This document shows positions 58,400 through 64,000 of a DNA stretch of 64,000 nt, piece after piece. Under the pieces are notes generated by a model. That model had not been told where the DNA came from and ran no database searches. It saw only the letters and a list, made by a program, of their open reading frames with translations. The position numbers were made by a program, and so were the translations under genes. Source of the DNA: Geothrix limicola (GTDB lineage Bacteria; Acidobacteriota; Holophagae; Holophagales; Holophagaceae); contig NZ_BSDE01000004.1 of the NCBI RefSeq assembly GCF_030268085.1, positions 124,001-188,000 on the forward strand, written 5' to 3'. Each line of letters begins with the position of its first letter. The first letter of the stretch is position 1.

Positions 58400-59269
58400 C
58401 TATTGAAGTTCGTCGGAAGCGAGCTGCCTCCAGAATGACGCAAAGCCGTCTGGCTGCAAGGATACTTGTCCCAGCAATTGACGAGCCAAGGCCTGGAAGG
58501 CATGCGTCGCCGGGCTCCGGGGGAAGAGGTCCACGACGCCGCGCTGCTGGCGCACCGCCTGCAGGATGTGGGGATCATTGGGGATCATGCCCAGCACGTT
58601 GAGCTGCTTGCCGAGGAAGCGCTCCGTAGCGGCCTGCAGCTGATCGATGGTCTCCTGGGCTTCATCCACGTTCTGCCCATTGTTCACCAGCAGCCACAGC
58701 GGCTTGGTGGCCTCGCGCAGGTGCAGCACCTTCACCATGGCGTAGGCGTCCACCAGGCTCGTGGGTTCGGGCGTGGTCACCAGGATCACCTCCTGGGCGG
58801 CCATGAGGAGCTTGAGCACGGAGTCGTGGATGCCCGCCGCCGTATCGATGAGCAGCCAGTCCGCCGTTTCCGCCACCCGCTGCAAGCCCTGCACCAGCCG
58901 CAGCTCGCTCATGGTGTCCAGGCGGGTGAGTTCCTGGATGCCGCTGCTGGCCGGGATGATGCGGATGCCCATGGGGCCGTCCAGCAGGATCTCCTCGATG
59001 ACTTTTTCGCCGCGGATGACGTGTTCGAGCGTGAACTTGGGCGACAGGCCCAGCAGGATGTCCAGGTTGGCCAGGCCGAAATCCGCGTCCATGATGACCA
59101 CGCGTTGTCCCTGCTGCGCCAGCGCCAGGGCCAAGCCCGCGACGACATTCGTCTTGCCGACGCCGCCCTTGCCCGAGGTGATGGCGACGACGCGGGCCGC
59201 GAAGAGCGGCTGCTCGGGGCGCTGCCCCTGGGCCATGGCGCGGAGGCGGGCTGCCTGATCTTGGCTCAT
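58400..59269 (-). CDS. flhG: Flagellar number regulator FlhG (MinD-like ATPase)
   Basis: FlhG (FleN/YlxH) limits flagellar number and works with FlhF. The deviant Walker A is SGKGGVGKTN (K34, K39), preceded by an N-terminal segment DQAARLRAMAQGQRP typical of the FlhF-activating helix. MinD-type DADFGLANLDILLG and a C-terminal region are present. Length 289 aa is normal. It overlaps flhF by four bases. Confidence 0.95.
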   Translation of the reverse strand: MSQDQAARLRAMAQGQRPEQPLFAARVVAITSGKGGVGKTNVVAGLALALAQQGQRVVIMDADFGLANLDILLGLSPKFTLEHVIRGEKVIEEILLDGPMGIRIIPASSGIQELTRLDTMSELRLVQGLQRVAETADWLLIDTAAGIHDSVLKLLMAAQEVILVTTPEPTSLVDAYAMVKVLHLREATKPLWLLVNNGQNVDEAQETIDQLQAATERFLGKQLNVLGMIPNDPHILQAVRQQRGVVDLFPRSPATHAFQALARQLLGQVSLQPDGFASFWRQLASDELQ

Positions 59270-60561
59270 TCGGCCTCCTTCACGGGCACGGGGAGGATGA
59301 GGTCGGCCACGCGGCGGCTGGTGGCCAGTTCCAGGGCGTCGGGCACTTCCTGGCCCGTGCCGAGGTAGCTGAGGGGCCGCTTGACCCGCGCCAGGGTGCT
59401 GAGGATGGGACCGTAGGTGGAGGTCTCGTCCAGCTTGGTGAAGAGCAGGCGGGTGGGCTTCAGGGGTTCGTAGCGCGTGGCGATCTCGGTGAGGTCGCGG
59501 GGCTTGGTGGTGGCCGACAGCACCAGGTGGGTCTCCACCTCGGGCAGTTCATCCAGCAGGCCCCGCAGCTGGTTCAGCGTGTCCGTGTCCTTGGGGCTGT
59601 GGCCCGGCGTATCGATGAGCACGAGGGCGCGGTCCTGGTAGAAGCGCAGGGCGCTGCGGAGGTCCTCCACGGTGAGGGCGACGTGCAGGGGCACCTGCAG
59701 GATCTGGGCGTACTGCTGCAGCTGGTCCACGGCCGCCATGCGGTAGGTGTCCAGGGTGAGCAGGGCCACCTTCTGCTTGAGGTGGAGCTGTGCGTAGGCC
59801 GCCAGCTTGGCGAGGGTGGTGGTCTTGCCGACGCCGGTGGGACCCACCAGGGCGGCCACGCGCATCTTGCCGGGATCGAGCTGGATGGGCGGGGCCACGG
59901 GGATGAAGTCCGCGATGACGCGGCGTAGGAAGAGCCGGGCCCGTTCTGGATCCACGGCCCCGGCCGCGCCGTCGCCATCCTGATCGGTCAGGGCGCGCTG
60001 GGCGTACTCGCAAAGGCGCAGGGCGATGAGGGGCTCCACGTCGTTGGCCACCAGGTCGCCGTACATCTCCAGCAGGCTGGGGGGCAGCTGAAGCTGGGCC
60101 GGAGGCATGCCCTGGCGCTGGATGCGGCTCAGCAGGGCCTTCATCTGATCCAGTTCCTTCAGGATCGAGGTGTTGCGCTGGTCATTGTCCTTGAGGGCCG
60201 CCACGGCGCCCTTGATCTCCAGCAGTTCCCGGCGAAGGGGCTGGAGGTCCATGGGCGGTGGGGGCGCGGCGGGTTCGCGAGGCGTCCGGCGGGCCGCCGG
60301 GGGAACCGGAGGCGCTTCCAGGGGCGCGCGCAGACCGTAGGTGAGCGAGGGCGCACCCGCGGCCTGGGGGGGGATGCCGGCCTGTATCTGAGCCTCATCC
60401 ACCGCGGCCGTCACTTCGATGATGGATTCCTCGCCCAGGCCCAGAGCCGCGGGGCGCCGCCGGGTGCGGGTGGAGAGGATGAAGGCCTCCTCGCCCATCT
60501 CCTTCTTCACGACGTCGAGGGCGTCCTGCATGGATCCGGCTTCGAAGGTCTTCACGCGCAT
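59266..60561 (-). CDS. flhF: Flagellar SRP-like GTPase FlhF
   Basis: FlhF positions new flagella, usually at the pole. The 431-aa protein has the FlhF B-domain (MRVKTFEAGSMQDALDVVKK...AFILSTRTRR), a Pro-rich linker, an N-domain and the SRP-type G-domain: VGPTGVGKTTT (K246), DTYRMAAVDQLQQY, IDTPGHSPKD, FTKLDETS. Together with FlhG this suggests regulated polar flagellation. Confidence 0.96.
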   Translation of the reverse strand: MRVKTFEAGSMQDALDVVKKEMGEEAFILSTRTRRRPAALGLGEESIIEVTAAVDEAQIQAGIPPQAAGAPSLTYGLRAPLEAPPVPPAARRTPREPAAPPPPMDLQPLRRELLEIKGAVAALKDNDQRNTSILKELDQMKALLSRIQRQGMPPAQLQLPPSLLEMYGDLVANDVEPLIALRLCEYAQRALTDQDGDGAAGAVDPERARLFLRRVIADFIPVAPPIQLDPGKMRVAALVGPTGVGKTTTLAKLAAYAQLHLKQKVALLTLDTYRMAAVDQLQQYAQILQVPLHVALTVEDLRSALRFYQDRALVLIDTPGHSPKDTDTLNQLRGLLDELPEVETHLVLSATTKPRDLTEIATRYEPLKPTRLLFTKLDETSTYGPILSTLARVKRPLSYLGTGQEVPDALELATSRRVADLILPVPVKEAE

Positions 60562-60571
60562 GGTTGGCCCT

Positions 60572-62671
60572 TCATGAGACAGTTCCCAGGTTCACGACGC
60601 GGACATCCAGGGGGACTTCGCTGTGGCTCAGCACGACCAGGTGGGGGAGGGCGCGCTCAAGCATGCGCCGCAGGTGGGGACGCACGACGGGATTGGTGAG
60701 CAGCACCGGCTGGGCGCCGGGCAGCAGGGTGGCGATACCGTTGGCGATGCGGCCGAGCAGTTCCTGGGTCCGGCCAGGTTCCAGGGCCAGGAAGCTGCCC
60801 CGATCCGTTTGTTCGATGCCGCCCTGGAGGGTCTGTTCCAGCGTGGGATCAAGCACCAGGACGCCCAGCTCGCCGGATTCTGAAAGATGCGGTCCCGTGA
60901 GCACGCGGCCCATGGCCTGGCGCACGTATTCGGTGATGAAGCCGATGTCCTTGGTCATGGTGGCCGCGTCGGCGGTGGCTTCGAGGATGCGCGCCAGATC
61001 CCGCACGGGCACCCGCTCGCGCAGGAGGTTGTGCATCACCTTCTGGAGCGTGGTCACGCTGATGACGTTGGGGATGAGGTCGTCCACGAGCTTGGGCGTG
61101 GATTCCTTCAGGTTGTCCAGCAGGTGCTGGACTTCGGGCCGTCCCAGTAGCTCGGGCGCGTGCTGCTTGATGAGCTCCGACAGGTGGGTGGTGAGCACGG
61201 TCGCGGGTTCCACCACCGTGTAGCCCAGCATCTGGGCCCGGTCGCGCAGGTTGTCGGGGATCCAGTAGGCGGGCAGGCCGAAGGCCGGTTCGGAAGTGGG
61301 CGTGCCCGCGAGATCCTCGGAGGCCGTGCCGGGATTCATGGCCAGGAACTGGGTGGGCTGGAGCTCCGCCCGGGCGATCTCCTCGCCCCGGAGCAGGAGC
61401 CGGTAGGTGTGGGGGGCCAGTTGCAGGTTGTCGCGGATGCGCACAGGGGGCACGACGATGCCCAGCTCCTGGGCCATCTGGCGCCGCACGGCCTTGATGC
61501 GTTCCAGCACGGTGCCGCCCTGGTTGACGTCCAGCAGGGGGATGAGGCTGTAGCCCACTTCCAGACCCAGGGGGTCGACCTTGAGCAGGCCTTCCACCCG
61601 GTCCGCGCTTTCCGCGGCGGCGGCCTTGGCCTTCTCCTCGGCCGCGGCCTCCTCGGGCACGACATGGGCGGCCTTGGGCAGTTTCCAGGCGGCGTAGGCC
61701 ATGATGCCGAAGATCGCGGCCATCACCCAGAAGGGGAAGAGGGGCAGGCCCGGCACGATGCCGAAGAAGAAGAGCACGGAGGCCGCGATGGCCAGGGGGC
61801 GGTGGTCCGCGCCGAGCTGGCCCAGCACCTCGCTGCCCAGGCCCGTGGAATCACTGCCGCTGCGGGTGGTGAGGATGGCGCCGCCCACGCTGATGAGCAG
61901 GCTGGGGATCACCGTCACCAGGCCATCGCCCACCGTCAGGAGGGTGAAAACTTCCAGGGCCTGCGTCACCGGCAGGTTGTAGCGCACCACGCCCAGGATG
62001 ATGCCCGCCACGATGTTGACGGCCAGGATGATGAGGGCGGCCACGGCGTCGCGCTGGGTGAATTTCACAGCGCCGTCCATGGCTCCGTAGAATCCGGCTT
62101 CTTCCTGCAGATCCTTGCGGCGGCGGCGGGCCTCCTGCTCGTCGATGTAGCCCGCGTTCAGGTCGGCGTCGATGGCCATCTGCTTGCCGGGCATGGCGTC
62201 CAGGGTGAAGCGGGCGGTCACTTCGGCGATGCGGCCCGCGCCGTGGTTGATCACGAGGAACTGGATGGCCAGCAGGATGAGAAAGACCACCAGGCCGATC
62301 ACATAGCTGCCGCCCACGACGAACTGGCCGAAGGCCTTCACCATGTTGCCGGCCGCATCGGCGCCCTGGTCACCGGCGAAGAGCAGGATCCGGCGGGTGG
62401 TGGCCACGTTGATGGCCAGACGGAAAAGCGTCACCACCAGCAGCACGGAAGGGTATGAGCTGAACTCCTTGGGGCGGCGCACATACATGCCCACCATCAG
62501 GATGATGAGGCTCAGCGTGATGTTGAGGACGATGAGCAGATCCACCATGAAGGCGGGCATGGGCAACACCATGACCACCAGCACGATCATCACGAACACG
62601 GGCGCAGCGAGATCCGACCGCCGGGCCAGGCGGGCCATATAAGGAAGCAGACGATCGAGGAAGGTCAACAT
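60572..62671 (-). CDS. flhA: Flagellar export apparatus protein FlhA
   Basis: FlhA is the main export gate subunit. The 699-aa protein has eight N-terminal membrane helices, the FHIPEP-type signature in the cytoplasmic loop (RIAEVTARFTLDAMPGKQMA, DADLNAGYIDEQEARRRR) and a C-terminal cytoplasmic domain that binds chaperone-substrate complexes. It is the first gene of the flhA-flhF-flhG-fliA-fliM-fliY operon. Confidence 0.97.
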   Translation of the reverse strand: MLTFLDRLLPYMARLARRSDLAAPVFVMIVLVVMVLPMPAFMVDLLIVLNITLSLIILMVGMYVRRPKEFSSYPSVLLVVTLFRLAINVATTRRILLFAGDQGADAAGNMVKAFGQFVVGGSYVIGLVVFLILLAIQFLVINHGAGRIAEVTARFTLDAMPGKQMAIDADLNAGYIDEQEARRRRKDLQEEAGFYGAMDGAVKFTQRDAVAALIILAVNIVAGIILGVVRYNLPVTQALEVFTLLTVGDGLVTVIPSLLISVGGAILTTRSGSDSTGLGSEVLGQLGADHRPLAIAASVLFFFGIVPGLPLFPFWVMAAIFGIMAYAAWKLPKAAHVVPEEAAAEEKAKAAAAESADRVEGLLKVDPLGLEVGYSLIPLLDVNQGGTVLERIKAVRRQMAQELGIVVPPVRIRDNLQLAPHTYRLLLRGEEIARAELQPTQFLAMNPGTASEDLAGTPTSEPAFGLPAYWIPDNLRDRAQMLGYTVVEPATVLTTHLSELIKQHAPELLGRPEVQHLLDNLKESTPKLVDDLIPNVISVTTLQKVMHNLLRERVPVRDLARILEATADAATMTKDIGFITEYVRQAMGRVLTGPHLSESGELGVLVLDPTLEQTLQGGIEQTDRGSFLALEPGRTQELLGRIANGIATLLPGAQPVLLTNPVVRPHLRRMLERALPHLVVLSHSEVPLDVRVVNLGTVS

Positions 62672-62693
62672 ACCGACACCCGCAGGGTGCGGG

Positions 62694-62708
62694 GCGAGGG
62701 GTATGCCA
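62694..62708 (-). promoter_or_regulatory. Sigma-54-like promoter before flhA
   Basis: Minus-strand TTGGCATACCCCTCGCC fits GG-N10-GC with a good -24 half (TGGCA) and a weaker -12 half (TCGC). The predicted start is only about 12 bp before the flhA ATG, which leaves little room for a ribosome-binding site, so confidence is low. Confidence 0.35.
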
Positions 62709-62738
62709 ACGACGTGGTGGCGGCAGGATCGGCCCGGT

Positions 62739-63113
62739 TCAGCGTCGGATCTTCAGCGCATCCCAGCGCTCCGGCGGGTGAAACCGGCATCGGAATCCCG
62801 CCCAGCTCACCCGCTGGAAGCTCACCTCGCCCGGCCAGGGAACCCGGTCCAGCCAGCCCCGCAGGGCCCGCTGGAGGCGGAGCCGCTGCTCGGGCTCTAC
62901 GGCTGTGTCGGCGCCGACCCAGGCGCCGGGTCGCCGGGCCTTCACCTCCAGGAGGCGCAACTCAGGGCCCCGGCTCAGGAGCAGGTCCAGCTCCCAGCGG
63001 CCCATTTTCTGACGCCAGGCCACCAGGTCCCAGCCCCGAGCCCAGAAGAGCCAGAGGGTCAGCCGCTCGGCCCGGAGGCCCAGGCGGCGGGCGGCCTCCC
63101 CACGGCGGGTCAG
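62739..63113 (-). CDS. YraN (UPF0102) family protein, possibly with CTG start
   Basis: The frame encodes TRRGEAARRLGLRAERLTLW, then WELDLLL and LRLLEVKARRPGAW, matching UPF0102 (ELD for the usual EID; EVK with catalytic-like residues; a resolvase/nuclease-like fold). No ATG or TTG fits; the only GTG codon would remove the conserved N-terminal third. A CTG at 63113 that overlaps the TGA of the upstream GNAT gene gives 124 aa, the family length. Other starts remain possible. Function of the family is unresolved, likely a DNA-processing nuclease. Confidence 0.7.
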   Translation of the reverse strand: MTRRGEAARRLGLRAERLTLWLFWARGWDLVAWRQKMGRWELDLLLSRGPELRLLEVKARRPGAWVGADTAVEPEQRLRLQRALRGWLDRVPWPGEVSFQRVSWAGFRCRFHPPERWDALKIRR

Positions 63114-63601
63114 GCGAGCTCCCGGGCGTAGAACACCGTGTCCACGGGCATGCGAGGGAAGTCCGGGGGCAGCGCCTCCGGTGCGATCCGGCGGAAGCCG
63201 TTGCGTTCGTAGAAGCGGTGTGCCGCCGCCATGTGGGGCAGGGTGCCGAGCCAGAGGCCGGGCAGGCCCTGGGCCCGGGCATGGACCAGCAGCGTGTCGA
63301 GCAGGGCCTGGGCCAGGCCGCTGCCGCGCTGGTCCCGGTGGAGGAACATCTTGCGCAGGGCGCCCCCGCCACCGGGAGCCTGGCCGAAATCGATGAGGCC
63401 GAGGGTGCCGACCACGCGCTCCCCTTCCATGCCCACCCAGAAACCGCCGCGGCCCGACTGGTAGACCTCGGGGATGCGGCCCAGGTCCGGCTGGTCCGCC
63501 GCCGTGATGGGCACGCCGAACTCGATCTGCTGGATGGGCAGGATCAGGTCGAGCACCTGCCCCTCAAGGCCCGGCTGGAAAGGCTGGATGCGGAAAGCCA
63601 T
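63110..63601 (-). CDS. GNAT-family N-acetyltransferase
   Basis: The 163-aa protein has the GNAT core with acetyl-CoA motif A (LRKMFLHRDQRGSGLAQALL) and motif B (GLWLGTLPHMAAAHRFYERN followed by GFRRI). The substrate cannot be told; small-molecule amines or protein N-termini are typical. It overlaps the yraN frame and follows the membrane-protein gene by four bases. Confidence 0.9.
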   Translation of the reverse strand: MAFRIQPFQPGLEGQVLDLILPIQQIEFGVPITAADQPDLGRIPEVYQSGRGGFWVGMEGERVVGTLGLIDFGQAPGGGGALRKMFLHRDQRGSGLAQALLDTLLVHARAQGLPGLWLGTLPHMAAAHRFYERNGFRRIAPEALPPDFPRMPVDTVFYARELA

Positions 63602-63605
63602 GGTC

Positions 63606-64000
63606 CTACTCGTCCCGCCGGGGCAGCAGGAGGCTGCGCTGGACGCGCTCGAGGTTGCCGTGGATGCGGACGATCTTCCAGGCCAGCACCATGGCGTAGC
63701 CCAGCCAGACCCAGAGCAGGCGCGGATCCACGGGCGTGCGCTTGAGCACGTCGGTGCCGATGTCCAGGCGCAGGCCCTGGAGGTACCACACGACGGCGCC
63801 GAAGGCGATGATCAGGTAGCCCCAGCGGATCCAGTAGGGGCGCAGGCCCTCCTTGACCTTCCAGCGCAGCAACAGCCAGCGGTCGAAGCGGTCCGCCTTC
63901 TCCTCGGCGAAATGCAGGGCCAGCAGCTGGTCCACCAGCGGCGCGTAGCGGTGCACTTTCAGTTCCTGGATCTCCTCCTCGCCGTTCAGCTTGCGCAGGA
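63606..64000 (-). CDS. Membrane protein of unknown function, 5' end missing
   Basis: The frame is open to the window edge. The visible 130 residues include a charged N-terminal part (LNGEEEIQELKVHRYAPLVD, FAEEKADRFDRWLLLRWKVK) and two membrane helices (WGYLIIAFGAVVWYLQGL and WVWLGYAMVLAWKIVRI). I do not recognise a family. Confidence 0.7.
   Translation of the reverse strand, partial: LRKLNGEEEIQELKVHRYAPLVDQLLALHFAEEKADRFDRWLLLRWKVKEGLRPYWIRWGYLIIAFGAVVWYLQGLRLDIGTDVLKRTPVDPRLLWVWLGYAMVLAWKIVRIHGNLERVQRSLLLPRRDE

Overview
The window is high-GC chromosomal DNA that reads like a flagellated, Gram-negative member of the Acidobacteriota, most like the Holophagae (Geothrix/Holophaga type). This is an inference from gene content: an Oar-type TonB receptor with a carboxypeptidase-regulatory N-terminus, a met-zincin protease, a TolB-like/TPR protein, IspG, and flagellar operons with FliY- and MotE-like members. 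I see no transposase, integrase, phage gene or CRISPR array. Both ends cut genes.

Layout. 1-9.9 kb: housekeeping and single genes (TPR protein, PlsC, a 72-aa unknown, an RIC-type Fe-S repair protein, a DUF1566 lipoprotein, an unusually long GlmS-like protein, YidD, IspG, and a receiver protein with an orphan histidine-kinase dimerisation segment). 9.9-20.7 kb: one leftward flagellar basal-body/hook operon, flgB-flgC-fliE-fliF-fliG-fliH-fliI-fliJ-motE-like-fliK-flgD-flgE, with sigma-54-like sites before flgB and fliK. 20.9-24.3 kb: a STAS protein coupled to a BamA/TamA-like outer-membrane protein.

24.3-49.7 kb: a carbohydrate-use region. It holds a secreted clan GH-A-like glycosidase, two CBM9-like proteins, a six-hairpin glycosidase-like protein, a secreted transglutaminase-fold protein, an FHS-type sugar transporter, a ROK kinase, a GH92 alpha-mannosidase-like enzyme, a TonB receptor flanked by two small beta-barrels, a fructose-family PTS (EIIC, EIIB and an HPr-EI-EIIA fusion), and an AraC-type regulator. 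A shared non-palindromic motif (core TGTCAAnnnGTGnAAAT) lies upstream of the transporter/kinase/GH92 operon, the TonB/barrel operon, and the PTS operon plus the regulator gene. Two weaker matches precede the glycosidase genes. I propose that this is the regulator's operator and that it ties outer-membrane uptake, glycan trimming and cytoplasmic phosphorylation into one regulon.

49.8-55.5 kb: a secreted zinc protease, a repeat-rich tRNA-Val(GAC) region with a duplicated tRNA 3' end, two previously overlooked tandem small membrane proteins that both start MAAHT, and a canonical GlmS. 55.5-62.7 kb: a second leftward flagellar operon, flhA-flhF-flhG-fliA-fliM-fliY. 62.7-64 kb: YraN, a GNAT acetyltransferase and a truncated membrane protein. 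At least two families of REP-like inverted repeats sit between genes; one of them supplies the last codons of a glycosidase gene.
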